Part shown: positions 9,248 through 17,033 of the stretch, one piece after another | Layout: each line of letters opens with the position of its first letter | How positions within the stretch are numbered: position 1 is the stretch's first letter | Origin: Ramlibacter agri | GTDB taxonomy: Bacteria > Pseudomonadota > Gammaproteobacteria > Burkholderiales > Burkholderiaceae_C | NCBI RefSeq assembly: GCF_012927085.1 | Contig: NZ_JABBFX010000003.1 | Span: 1,134,150-1,198,149 of the forward strand | Length of the DNA: 64,000 nt | Direction of reading: 5' to 3' | Notes under the pieces: model-generated | The model's input: the letters and a program-made list of their open reading frames with translations, nothing else | The model's database searches: none | Told to the model about the DNA's origin: nothing | Position numbers and translations under genes: made by a program

Positions 9248-10708
9248 ATGATCTCGCGCGAACCCACCATCGAACGCCTTGCGACCGCCAAGGCGCTGCT
9301 GCTCGAACCCTTCGGCCTCGACGAAACCCACCTGACCCGGGCGCTGGCCGAGATCCGGAAGCACCGCGTGGACGACGCCGACCTGTACTTCCAGTACACG
9401 CGCAGCGAAGGCTGGAGCCTGGAAGAGGGCATCGTCAAGACCGGGAGCTTCAGCATCGACCAGGGCGTGGGCGTGCGGGCGGTGAGCGGCGAGAAGACGG
9501 CCTTCGCCTATTCCGACGACATCTCCGAGGCTTCGCTGCTGGACGCGGCGCGCACGGTGCGCAGCATCGGCGCGGCGGCCGGTGGCGGCAAGGTGCGCGT
9601 GACGGCGCCGCACGTGGCGGGCAGCCGCTCGCTGTACGCGGGACTGGACCCGATCGCCACGCTGGACAGCACCTCGAAGGTCAAGCTGCTGGAGAAGGTG
9701 GAGCAGATGGCCCGTGCCAAGGACCCGCGCGTGGCGCAGGTGATGGCGGGGCTCGCCAGTGAATACGACGTGGTGCTGGTGGCGCGTGCCGACGGCACCA
9801 TCGCCGCCGACGTGCGGCCGCTGGTGCGGCTGTCGGTGACGGTGATCGCGGAGCAGAACGGCCGCCGCGAGATCGGCTCCGGCGGCGGCGGTGGCCGCTT
9901 CGGCCTGGCCTATTTCGACGACGCGCACTGCCAGCAGTACGTGGACGACGCCGTGAAGGCGGCGCTGACCAACCTCGAGTCGCGTCCCGCGCCCGCCGGC
10001 GAGATGACCGTCGTGCTCGGCCCGGGCTGGCCTGGCATCCTGCTGCACGAAGCGGTGGGCCACGGCCTGGAAGGCGACTTCAACCGCAAGGGCTCCAGCG
10101 CCTTCAGCGGGCGCATCGGCCAGCGCGTCGCCGCCAAGGGCGTGACGGTGCTGGACGACGGCACCATCGCCGACCGCCGCGGCTCGCTGAACGTCGACGA
10201 CGAAGGCAACCCCAGCCAGCGCAACGTGCTGATCGAAGATGGCATCCTGCGCGGCTACATCCAGGACTCGCTGAATGCGCGCCTGATGGGCGTCAAGCCC
10301 ACCGGCAACGGCCGGCGCGAGAGCTATGCGCACATCCCGATGCCGCGCATGACCAACACCTACATGCTGGCTGGCGACCGCGACCCGGCGGAGATCGTGG
10401 CCAGCATCGAGAAGGGCCTGTATGCCGTCAACTTCGGCGGCGGCCAGGTGGACATCACCTCCGGCAAGTTCGTGTTCTCCGCCAGCGAGGCCTACTGGGT
10501 GGAGAAGGGCAAGATCCTCTATCCGGTGAAGGGCGCCACCATCGTCGGCAACGGCCCGGATGCGCTCACGCGCGTCAGCATGATCGGCAACGACATGAAG
10601 CTGGACACCGGCGTCGGCACCTGCGGCAAGGAAGGCCAGAGCGTGCCGGTGGGCGTGGGCCAGCCGACGCTGCGCATCGACGGCCTCACGGTCGGCGGCA
10701 CGGCCTGA
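9248..10708 (+). CDS. tldD: Metalloprotease TldD
   Basis: 486 aa, the full TldD length. The zinc-site motif HEAVGHGLEGD lies about residues 267-277, followed by the glycine-rich GKFVFSASEAYWVEKGKILYPVKGATIVG region common to TldD/PmbA proteins. With its partner TldE (PmbA) it cleaves unstructured peptides, for example in microcin B17 maturation and CcdA turnover. pmbA is not in this window. The gene starts 46 nt after the kinase fusion, probably from its own promoter. Confidence 0.95.
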   Translation: MISREPTIERLATAKALLLEPFGLDETHLTRALAEIRKHRVDDADLYFQYTRSEGWSLEEGIVKTGSFSIDQGVGVRAVSGEKTAFAYSDDISEASLLDAARTVRSIGAAAGGGKVRVTAPHVAGSRSLYAGLDPIATLDSTSKVKLLEKVEQMARAKDPRVAQVMAGLASEYDVVLVARADGTIAADVRPLVRLSVTVIAEQNGRREIGSGGGGGRFGLAYFDDAHCQQYVDDAVKAALTNLESRPAPAGEMTVVLGPGWPGILLHEAVGHGLEGDFNRKGSSAFSGRIGQRVAAKGVTVLDDGTIADRRGSLNVDDEGNPSQRNVLIEDGILRGYIQDSLNARLMGVKPTGNGRRESYAHIPMPRMTNTYMLAGDRDPAEIVASIEKGLYAVNFGGGQVDITSGKFVFSASEAYWVEKGKILYPVKGATIVGNGPDALTRVSMIGNDMKLDTGVGTCGKEGQSVPVGVGQPTLRIDGLTVGGTA

Positions 10709-10724
10709 CGCGGCTTTGCCACGC

Positions 10725-10745
10725 GCCTAGGGAGGCGCCCTAGGC
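10725..10745. terminator. Perfect hairpin after tldD
   Basis: GCCTAGGG and CCCTAGGC form an 8-bp stem around a 5-nt loop, 17 nt after the tldD stop. Only a weak T-containing tail follows (ATTTAG), so termination strength is uncertain. Confidence 0.4.
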
Positions 10746-10778
10746 ATTTAGATGCATAGCTGCAATACTCGGCGTGAC

Positions 10779-11348
10779 ATGAGCACGCCGAGTTCGCGGC
10801 TTCCGATCGACCGCTTCACCAACTTCCCGAGCATCGACACCTTCGGGGGGTTGAGCAATTTCCTGCGCCACGCCGTGGCCGACGAGGACAGCCGCATGCT
10901 GTCCGAAAGCATGGGCGAACTGGCCGTGCACGCCGAGTCGGTGATCGCGTCGATGAAGAAGAGCCGCCGCCGCGAGCGCATCGCGCCGGCGCTGATGGAC
11001 ATGCTCACCGTGCTGCGCGAACACCGCACGCTGGTCGTGAACCTCGGCCTCACGTGGCGCGGCCTGTACGAATACGCCGCCTACCTGCAGGCGCTGAACA
11101 ACTTCCGCGTGCTGATCGGGCAGTGGCTGCTGGACGTCGAGCCCTGGGGCGACGAGCTCACCGTGACGCCGCAGGACTTCGCGCTGGTGGCCTGGCGCAC
11201 GCTGGGCGAAGGCATGCTGCTGATCGACATGTACCAGCAGTGGCTGCAGCGCGAAGAAGGCGAAGGCACCATCGGTTCGGCGCTCGGTTCGCTCGACCAG
11301 CCCCGCGTCGACCGCGCCGTGCAGTGGTGGAAACGCCTGCGCCGGTAA
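10779..11348 (+). CDS. Conserved hypothetical protein, mostly helical
   Basis: 189 aa from the ATG at 10779; an in-frame ATG at 10752 would add 9 residues but lies upstream of a TGCAAT -10-like box at 10761. I do not recognise a domain. The protein is rich in predicted helix, has a basic patch (KKSRRRER) near residue 65, and ends in WWKRLRR. No signal peptide or membrane segment is evident. It sits between tldD and the aroG leader without overlap, so it is probably monocistronic. Codon use matches its neighbours, supporting a real gene. Confidence 0.7.
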   Translation: MSTPSSRLPIDRFTNFPSIDTFGGLSNFLRHAVADEDSRMLSESMGELAVHAESVIASMKKSRRRERIAPALMDMLTVLREHRTLVVNLGLTWRGLYEYAAYLQALNNFRVLIGQWLLDVEPWGDELTVTPQDFALVAWRTLGEGMLLIDMYQQWLQREEGEGTIGSALGSLDQPRVDRAVQWWKRLRR

Positions 11349-11351
11349 GCG

Positions 11352-11379
11352 TTGCGATGCAGCATTTCTGTGCTACATT
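11352..11379 (+). promoter_or_regulatory. Promoter of the aroG leader
   Basis: TTGCGA (11352-11357) and TACATT (11374-11379) are separated by 16 nt. Initiation 7 nt downstream would fall at the ATG of the leader peptide at 11387, so the leader would be translated from, or almost from, the mRNA 5' end. Confidence 0.55.
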
Positions 11380-11386
11380 GATTCCC

Positions 11387-11458
11387 ATGCGTTTCGTCCG
11401 CGCCTTCTTTTTTGGCTACTTTTGGTTCTCCAGCGCCCCCGGCGGTAGAGAGATCTGA
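11387..11458 (+). CDS. aroG leader peptide, rich in aromatic residues (attenuation)
   Basis: A 23-codon frame, ATG to TGA. Residues 7-14 read FFFGYFWF; in all there are 6 Phe, 1 Tyr and 1 Trp. It ends 95 nt before aroG (DAHP synthase), the first enzyme of aromatic amino acid synthesis. Ribosomes starved for charged tRNA-Phe, -Tyr or -Trp would stall between 11405 and 11428. An in-frame ATG at 11357 would lengthen it to 33 residues but lies upstream of the probable transcription start. No cellular role beyond regulation is expected for such peptides. The call rests on composition, position and the complementary RNA arms described separately. Confidence 0.85.
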   Translation: MRFVRAFFFGYFWFSSAPGGREI

Positions 11459-11502
11459 GCGTACCTGCAACAAACGCACCGAATCCTCAAACAAACCGCC
11501 GG
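11439..11502 (+). promoter_or_regulatory. Antiterminator pairing of the aroG attenuator
   Basis: CCGGCGGT at 11439-11446, inside the last codons of the leader peptide, is the exact reverse complement of ACCGCCGG at 11495-11502, the 5' arm of the terminator. The two pairings are mutually exclusive. A ribosome stalled on the aromatic codons leaves 11439-11446 free to form the antiterminator; one that reaches the stop at 11456 covers it and lets the terminator form. Pairing is visible in the sequence; the mechanism is inferred from trp/phe-type attenuators. Confidence 0.75.
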
Positions 11503-11520
11503 CAACCCCGGCGGTTTTTT
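11493..11520 (+). terminator. Intrinsic terminator of the aroG attenuator
   Basis: A 10-bp stem (AAACCGCCGG / CCGGCGGTTT) with loop CAACC is followed by a T run to 11520. It lies between the leader peptide stop and the aroG ATG at 11553, so it must be read through for aroG to be expressed from the leader promoter. Confidence 0.85.
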
Positions 11521-11552
11521 GTTGGGCCCTCAAGAACTTCACCGAGCACGAC

Positions 11553-12668
11553 ATGACCCCGAAAGCGAACCCCGATGCCTGGCATGCCCACCCCGTCGAC
11601 AAGACCGGCCAGACCGACGACGAACGCATCAAGGACATCACCGTGCTGCCGCCACCCGAACACCTGATCCGCTTCTTCCCGATCCGCGGCACGCCGGTGG
11701 AGGCGCTGATCAGCCGCACCCGGCATGCCATCCACGACATCATGGATGGCCGCGACGACCGGCTGCTGGTGGTGATCGGCCCGTGCTCGATCCACGACCC
11801 GGCCGCGGCGGTGGAGTACGCGCGCCGGCTGAAGGTGCTGCGCGACAAGTACGCGCAGGACCTGGAGGTCGTGATGCGGGTCTACTTCGAGAAGCCGCGC
11901 ACCACGGTGGGCTGGAAGGGCCTCATCAACGACCCCTACCTGGACGAGAGCTTCCGCATCGACGAAGGCCTGCGCATCGCGCGCCAGCTGCTGATCGAGA
12001 TCAACCGGCTGGGCCTGCCGGCGGGCAGCGAGTTCCTGGACGTGATTTCGCCGCAGTACATCGGCGACCTGATTTCCTGGGGCGCGATCGGCGCGCGCAC
12101 CACCGAAAGCCAGGTGCACCGCGAGCTGGCCTCGGGCCTGTCGGCGCCGATCGGCTTCAAGAACGGCACCGACGGCAACATCAAGATCGCGACCGATGCC
12201 ATCCAGGCGGCGGCGCGGCCGCACCACTTCCTGTCGGTGCACAAGAACGGCCAGGTCGCGATCGTGCAGACCAATGGCAATCGCGACTGCCACGTCATCC
12301 TGCGAGGCGGCAAGGCGCCCAACTACGACGCGGCAAGCGTCGAAGCGGCGTGCAAGGAACTCGAGGCCGCGCAGCTGAACCCGCGCCTGATGGTGGACTG
12401 CAGCCATGCCAACAGCAGCAAGCAGGCGGAGCGGCAGGTCGACGTCGCCCGCGACATCGGCGCGCAGATCGTGGGCGGCTCGCGGCGGATTTTCGGCGTG
12501 ATGGTGGAAAGCCACCTGCAGCCCGGCGCGCAGAAGTTCACGCCGGGCAAGGAAGACCCGCGCGCCCTCGAGTACGGGAAAAGCATTACTGATGCCTGCA
12601 TCGGCTGGGTCGCCTCCGAGGACTTGCTGGAGGAACTGGCGCAAGCCGTGCGTGCCCGTCGGAAATGA
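11553..12668 (+). CDS. aroG: 3-deoxy-7-phosphoheptulonate synthase (class I DAHP synthase)
   Basis: 371 aa. Condenses phosphoenolpyruvate with erythrose 4-phosphate, the first step of the shikimate pathway, in the cytoplasm. Class I (AroFGH) features include FPIRGTP near the N terminus, VVIGPCSIHDP (metal-binding Cys), the KPRTTVGWKGLINDP PEP-binding loop, GFKNGTDG, and MVDCSHANSSKQ. The N-terminal extension typical of feedback-regulated enzymes is present; which amino acid inhibits it cannot be read reliably. The ATG at 11553 matches the family length. Expression is probably governed by the upstream attenuator. Confidence 0.96.
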   Translation: MTPKANPDAWHAHPVDKTGQTDDERIKDITVLPPPEHLIRFFPIRGTPVEALISRTRHAIHDIMDGRDDRLLVVIGPCSIHDPAAAVEYARRLKVLRDKYAQDLEVVMRVYFEKPRTTVGWKGLINDPYLDESFRIDEGLRIARQLLIEINRLGLPAGSEFLDVISPQYIGDLISWGAIGARTTESQVHRELASGLSAPIGFKNGTDGNIKIATDAIQAAARPHHFLSVHKNGQVAIVQTNGNRDCHVILRGGKAPNYDAASVEAACKELEAAQLNPRLMVDCSHANSSKQAERQVDVARDIGAQIVGGSRRIFGVMVESHLQPGAQKFTPGKEDPRALEYGKSITDACIGWVASEDLLEELAQAVRARRK

Positions 12669-12699
12669 GACAAAGTGCGCAGCTTTCTTCTGACTCGCG

Positions 12700-12728
12700 T
12701 TTACAAGTAGAAACACTCCCCCTATAGT
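12700..12728 (+). promoter_or_regulatory. Sigma-70-type promoter for the gene at 12763
   Basis: TTTACA (12700-12705) and TATAGT (12723-12728) with a 17-nt spacer. A small hairpin (CCGGC/GCCGG, 12737-12752) and a purine-rich GAGGGGAA ribosome site at 12754-12761 follow before the ATG at 12763. Confidence 0.65.
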
Positions 12729-12762
12729 CCTCCTACCCGGCCGTAGAGCCGGCGAGGGGAAC

Positions 12763-13812
12763 ATGACGATCGAGCTACCAGTCCTGCGCCTCGGACTGGG
12801 CGGATTCAGCGAGGCACAACAGAAAGCCGCCGCCGAAGTGGCGGCCAAGGCCCGTTCTGCACGCGCCGAATGGCAGCTCGCCCCGTTCGCGGATGGGGAC
12901 GGGTGGTGGCTGGAAGGCAGCCGCACGATGGTGGTGGGCACCGGCATGCTGCGCGTGCAGCCCGGCGTGCCTTCGGGCCGCTCGGTGCAGCTGGCGCTGG
13001 CCGATGTCGACCGCCCGGTCGGCTTCACGCTGCCGCTGGCGGCGCCCGGCTTCGAGCCCGCCGTGACTTTCGATCTCGCCGATGCGGACCGCGCCGCGGC
13101 AGTCCTGGACCAGTTTGCCGGCTGGATGCAGGCCATGATCTCGCAGTTCTGCCTGGCTTCCAGCCTGGCCGAAACCCAGCCCACGCTGGGCGCGGGCTCC
13201 TGGGAAGTGATCCGTGGCAGCGACCTGCTGGCGGTGGTGGACCTGAAGCTCGGCGCCGGCGTGCGCCCGGGCAGCAACGCCGCCGATTTCGAAGGCGCCA
13301 CCTGGTGCATCCGCGACCACGGTGCCGTGGTCGTGCCGCCCAACTTCCCGCGCATCAGCGTCTCGCAGCTGATGTGGCAATACGCCTTGCGCACGCAGCG
13401 CGACCTGCTGCCGCCGCACTATCGCAAGGACGCCCTCTATTTCCGCCGGCCGCCGCGGCTGCCGCAACGGCAGTTGAAGGACGCGCACCTGCTGTTGCTA
13501 CGCGAGCTGGTGGCTTCGCCCGGCATGACCTTCGAGCATCTGCAGCACTCCACCGGCCTGGCCGAAGCCCCGCTGGCGCGTTGCCTGGCGGCGCTGTACG
13601 TGGTGGGCTCGATCACCTCCAACGCCAAGCGGGCGCTGGGCGCGATCTCGCGTCCGCCCGTGGGCGACTCGACGCCGGCGGGCAGCAGCGTGTTCGTCTC
13701 GGAGCTGGACCCGACGGCGTTCACCGAAGCGCTGCGCCGCCCGGTGCCGCAGGATATGACGGCGCCAGCGCCGCTGTTGCCGGATCGGACGCTGCCGGCG
13801 CCTTTGAACTAG
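12763..13812 (+). CDS. Conserved hypothetical protein, possible C-terminal winged helix
   Basis: 349 aa, not recognised. Residues 1-220 are a soluble alpha/beta region with alternating hydrophobic strands and no signal peptide. Residues about 235-300 (LLLLRELVASPGMTFEHLQHSTGLAEAPLARCLAALYVVGSITSN) have the spacing of a winged-helix DNA-binding fold, though this could be a protein-interaction module. The last 50 residues are Pro/Ser/Thr-rich and probably disordered. It has its own good promoter and ribosome site and overlaps the 3' end of mpl by 4 nt on the opposite strand. Regulatory function is only a suggestion. Confidence 0.7.
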   Translation: MTIELPVLRLGLGGFSEAQQKAAAEVAAKARSARAEWQLAPFADGDGWWLEGSRTMVVGTGMLRVQPGVPSGRSVQLALADVDRPVGFTLPLAAPGFEPAVTFDLADADRAAAVLDQFAGWMQAMISQFCLASSLAETQPTLGAGSWEVIRGSDLLAVVDLKLGAGVRPGSNAADFEGATWCIRDHGAVVVPPNFPRISVSQLMWQYALRTQRDLLPPHYRKDALYFRRPPRLPQRQLKDAHLLLLRELVASPGMTFEHLQHSTGLAEAPLARCLAALYVVGSITSNAKRALGAISRPPVGDSTPAGSSVFVSELDPTAFTEALRRPVPQDMTAPAPLLPDRTLPAPLN

Positions 13813-15188
13813 CGACCCAGCGCTTCCAACAACTTCGCGTGGACACCACCGAAGCCGCCATTGCTCATGCAGAGCACATGGTCCCCAGGCCGTGTGACGG
13901 CGCGCACCTGTTCCACCAGTTCCGGTACGGTGTGCGCGACGCGCGCCTTCTCGCCCATCGGCGCCAGCGCGTCCGCCGGATCCCAGCCCAGCCCGCCGGC
14001 ATGGCAGAAGGACAGGTCCGCCTGCTCCAGGCTCCAGGGCAGCTGCGCCTTCATCGTGCCCAGCTTCATCGTGTTGCTGCGCGGCTCGAACACGGCCAGG
14101 ATGCGCTGCGTGCCGACCTGGCGGCGCAGGCCGTCGATGGTGGTGCGGATGGCGGTGGGATGGTGGGCGAAGTCGTCGTAGACGGTGATCCCGCCGGCCA
14201 CGCCGCGCACTTCCATGCGGCGCTTGACGTTGCGGAATTCGCGCAGCGCCGCAGCGGCCGCGGCGGGCGTCACGCCCACGTGCTGCGCAGCGGCGATCGC
14301 CGCCAGCGCATTCAGCTGGTTGTGCACGCCGCCCACTTCCCAGTGCACGGTGGCCACGCGGTGGCCCTGTTCCAGCACCTCGAAGTGGCCCGGCTCGCCT
14401 TCGGCGCGGAAGTCGCTGACCGCGGCGCCGAAGCTGCGCATCTCGCTCCAGCAGCCCTGGTGCATGACGCGCGCCAGGCTTTCTTCCAGCCCGTTGACGA
14501 CCAGCCGGCCGGTGGAAGGCACGGTGCGCACCAGGTGGTGGAACTGCCGCTCGATCGCCGCGAGGTCGTCGAAGATGTCGGCGTGGTCGAACTCCAGGTT
14601 GTTCAGCACCGCCGTGCGCGGGCGGTAGTGGATGAACTTGCTGCGCTTGTCGAAAAACGCGGTGTCGTATTCGTCCGCTTCGATCACGAAGGGGGTGAAG
14701 GGCCGCGCCATGTTGCCCAGGCGGGCCGACACGCCGAAATTGAGCGGCACGCCGCCGACCAGGAAGCCGGGCTGCAGGCCGGCGTGTTCCAGGATCCACG
14801 CCAGCATGGACGTGGTCGTGGTCTTGCCGTGCGTGCCGGCGACGGCCAGCACGTGGCGGCCTTGCAGCACGTGTTCGGCCAGCCACTGCGGGCCGCTGGT
14901 GTAGCGCAGGCCCTGGTCCAGGATGGCTTCCATCAGCGGGTAGCGCGGCGAGCCATCGGGCAGGCGGGCGCGCGAGACCACGTTGCCGACCACCCAGACA
15001 TCGGGCTGCAGCGCGAGCTGCTCGGTGCCGTAGCCTTCGATCAGGTCGATGCCGAGGGCGCGCAGCTGGTCGCTCATGGGCGGATAGACGCCGGTGTCGC
15101 AACCGGTCACCTTGTGCCCCGCCTCGCGGGCGAGCGCGGCCAGCCCTCCCATGAACGTGCCGCAGATGCCGAGGATGTGGATGTGCAT
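13809..15188 (-). CDS. mpl: UDP-N-acetylmuramate:L-alanyl-gamma-D-glutamyl-meso-diaminopimelate ligase
   Basis: 459 aa Mur ligase of the Mpl type, which reattaches recycled murein tripeptide to UDP-MurNAc. The start MHIHILGICGTFMGG is the family's canonical N terminus. The ATP-binding loop is AVAGTHGKTTTTSMLAW; further Mur motifs include FVIEADEYDTAFFDKRSKFIHYRP, ENAL-region HNQLNALAAIAA and YDDFAHHPTAI. It acts in the cytoplasm in peptidoglycan recycling. A GATAAT box ends 8 nt before its ATG. Confidence 0.96.
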   Translation of the reverse strand: MHIHILGICGTFMGGLAALAREAGHKVTGCDTGVYPPMSDQLRALGIDLIEGYGTEQLALQPDVWVVGNVVSRARLPDGSPRYPLMEAILDQGLRYTSGPQWLAEHVLQGRHVLAVAGTHGKTTTTSMLAWILEHAGLQPGFLVGGVPLNFGVSARLGNMARPFTPFVIEADEYDTAFFDKRSKFIHYRPRTAVLNNLEFDHADIFDDLAAIERQFHHLVRTVPSTGRLVVNGLEESLARVMHQGCWSEMRSFGAAVSDFRAEGEPGHFEVLEQGHRVATVHWEVGGVHNQLNALAAIAAAQHVGVTPAAAAAALREFRNVKRRMEVRGVAGGITVYDDFAHHPTAIRTTIDGLRRQVGTQRILAVFEPRSNTMKLGTMKAQLPWSLEQADLSFCHAGGLGWDPADALAPMGEKARVAHTVPELVEQVRAVTRPGDHVLCMSNGGFGGVHAKLLEALGR

Positions 15189-15196
15189 GGGGCACG

Positions 15197-15202
15197 ATTA
15201 TC
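15197..15202 (-). promoter_or_regulatory. -10-like box directly before mpl
   Basis: On the minus strand GATAAT is separated by 8 nt (CGTGCCCC) from the mpl ATG. Initiation about 7 nt downstream would give a leaderless or nearly leaderless mRNA. Confidence 0.45.
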
Positions 15203-15216
15203 CGAAACCCGAATCC

Positions 15217-15326
15217 GGACTTCCGAACGCGAAGGCCGCAAAGGATCGCCAAGAACGCAAAAGAGTCAAAACAAAGATTTTTTTGTGTCCTTTGCGGACC
15301 TTTGCGTCCTTTGCGTTCGGAAGTCC
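15217..15326. repeat. Long imperfect inverted repeat built of decamers (element A)
   Basis: Outer arms GGACTTCCGAACGC (15217-15230) and GCGTTCGGAAGTCC (15313-15326) are a perfect 14-bp inverted repeat. Inside, the left arm carries degenerate 10-nt units of the type CGCAAAGGAN and the right arm the reverse-complement units (CCTTTGCGGA, CCTTTGCGTC, CTTTGCGTTC). The centre is A/T-rich with a run of seven T. The element fills the gap between the acyl-CoA ligase stop and the mpl promoter. It could terminate ligase transcription. A similar element lies at 55051-55143. Confidence 0.75.
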
Positions 15327-15333
15327 AGGTTGC

Positions 15334-16962
15334 TCAGCGCGCGAACCGCTCCCGCAGCTTCAGCTTCCAGAACTTCCCCGTCGACGTGCGCGGCACGGCG
15401 TCGATGAACTCGTAGCGGTCCGGCAGTTGCCACCTGGCGAAGCCGTGCTGCAGCAGGACGGCGTTCAACGCGTCCGCCTGCGCTTCCGCGCCCTTCTTCA
15501 GCACCACGCAGGCCAGCGGCCGCTCGCCCCATTTGTCGTCGTGGATCGCGATCACCGCCGCCTCGGCGACGGCGGGATGCGCCATCAGCGTGTTCTCCAG
15601 GTCCACCGAGCTGATCCACTCGCCGCCGGACTTGATCAGGTCTTTGGTGCGGTCGGTGATGCGCACGAAGCCCAGCGGGTCCACGCTGGCCACGTCGCCG
15701 GTGCGCAGCCAGCCGTCGGCGGTGAACTTGTCGGGGCTCACGGGCACCTCGTGGTAGCTGCCGGTGATGAAAGGCCCGCGCACCTGGATCTCGCCCACGC
15801 TCTTGCCGTCCCAGGGCTGTTCGCCCTCGTCGCCGATCACGCGCAGGTCCACCAGCGGCACCGGCGCGCCCGCCATCGCGGCGCGCCGGTACTTCTCGTC
15901 CTGGCTGGCGTCGCGCAATTCGGCGCGCGGATAGGAGATGGTGCAGACCGGCGAGGTCTCGGTCATGCCCCAGCCCTGCTCGATCCAGATGCCGTGCTTG
16001 TCGAAGGCGCGGATCAGCGCCTCCGGCACCGCCGCCCCGCCGACCAGGGAACGCATGCCGCGCGGCAGCTTCCAGCGTCCGTGATGGGGGGAGGCCGGGT
16101 CCTGCGCCGCGTCGAAGGCCTGGATCAGGGTCAGCCAGATCGTCGGCACGCCCAGCGACAAGGTGGGCGGCTCCAGCTGCATCAGGTCCAGGAGGTCCTC
16201 GGGGTGCAGGTGCGGGCCGGGGAAGACCAGCTTCACGCCCATCATCACCGCCCCATACGGCATGCCCCAGCTGTTGGCGTGGAACATGGGCGTGACCGGC
16301 AGCACGACGTCGGTCCCGCGCAGGCCCCAGAAGTCGCCGAGGCTCGCGACCAGGGTGTGCAGGATGGTGGACCGGTGCGAATAGGCCACGCCCTTGGGCC
16401 GGCCGGTGGTGCCGGACGTGTAGCACATGGCGATCGGGTCGTCCTCCTCGTGCGGCGCGTAGTCGAAACCGTCCGGGTCGGCCGCGTCGAGCAAGGCTTC
16501 GTAGTTGGCGAAGCCCTCCGGCACCGGCTTGCCGGAGAACGGGAACACGATCACCTGCTCGAAGCGATGCAGCCCGGCGAACTGTTCGTACAGCGGCAGC
16601 AGCACGTCGTCCACCACCAGGAAGCGGTCCTGCGCATTGCCGGCGATCCAGCCGATTTCGTCCGGCGCCAGGCGCAGGTTCAGCGTGTGCATGACGCCGC
16701 CGGCGGCCGGGATGCCGAAGTAGCATTCCAGGTGGGCATGGTGGTTCCAGCAGAGGGTGGCGACCCGCTCGCCCTTCTTCAGTCCCAGCTTTTGCAGGGC
16801 CGAGGCGAGGGCGCGGGCGCGGCGGTAGAACTCGCCGTAGCTGTGCCGCCGCAGCGACTTGTCCGGCAGGCGCGAGACGATCTCGTTGCCCGCGAACAGC
16901 CGGCCGGCGCGCTCCAGCAGGTGGTTGAGGGAAAGCGGCGCCGCCATCATCGTGCTCTTCAT
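15334..16962 (-). CDS. Acyl-CoA ligase (AMP-dependent synthetase, medium/long-chain type)
   Basis: 542 aa ANL-superfamily enzyme that activates a carboxylic acid with ATP to an acyl-adenylate and then the CoA thioester. Motifs: CYTSGTTGRPKGVAYSHRS (P-loop), QGWGMTETSPV (A5), WLRTGDVASVDPLGFVRITDRTKDLIKSGGEWIS (A7-A8 region) and the C-terminal Lys in RTSTGKFWKLKLRE. Overall it resembles the fatty-acyl / methylthiopropionyl-CoA ligase group. No operon partner is adjacent; the substrate is unknown. Confidence 0.88.
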   Translation of the reverse strand: MKSTMMAAPLSLNHLLERAGRLFAGNEIVSRLPDKSLRRHSYGEFYRRARALASALQKLGLKKGERVATLCWNHHAHLECYFGIPAAGGVMHTLNLRLAPDEIGWIAGNAQDRFLVVDDVLLPLYEQFAGLHRFEQVIVFPFSGKPVPEGFANYEALLDAADPDGFDYAPHEEDDPIAMCYTSGTTGRPKGVAYSHRSTILHTLVASLGDFWGLRGTDVVLPVTPMFHANSWGMPYGAVMMGVKLVFPGPHLHPEDLLDLMQLEPPTLSLGVPTIWLTLIQAFDAAQDPASPHHGRWKLPRGMRSLVGGAAVPEALIRAFDKHGIWIEQGWGMTETSPVCTISYPRAELRDASQDEKYRRAAMAGAPVPLVDLRVIGDEGEQPWDGKSVGEIQVRGPFITGSYHEVPVSPDKFTADGWLRTGDVASVDPLGFVRITDRTKDLIKSGGEWISSVDLENTLMAHPAVAEAAVIAIHDDKWGERPLACVVLKKGAEAQADALNAVLLQHGFARWQLPDRYEFIDAVPRTSTGKFWKLKLRERFAR

Positions 16963-17033
16963 GGCCTGTCTCCTGGGCTGGTGGAGACCACTCTACGGGC
17001 CGGGACCTGTCCAGGCAATGCAGAATCCACGGG

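Noticed and set aside
11357..11458. Longer 33-residue form of the aroG leader peptide starting at 11357
   Set aside because: The ATG overlaps the likely -35 element, so it would not be in the transcript. The shorter form at 11387 is preferred.
15217..15326. Element A as a CRISPR array
   Set aside because: Units are 10 nt with no unique spacers and are arranged as inverted arms. No cas genes occur in the window.
12870..15407. Open frame of 845 codons on the plus strand across the hypothetical gene and mpl
   Set aside because: It is a frame shadow in GC-rich DNA: low-complexity Arg/Ala/Gly composition, and it runs antisense to mpl, which has full motif support.
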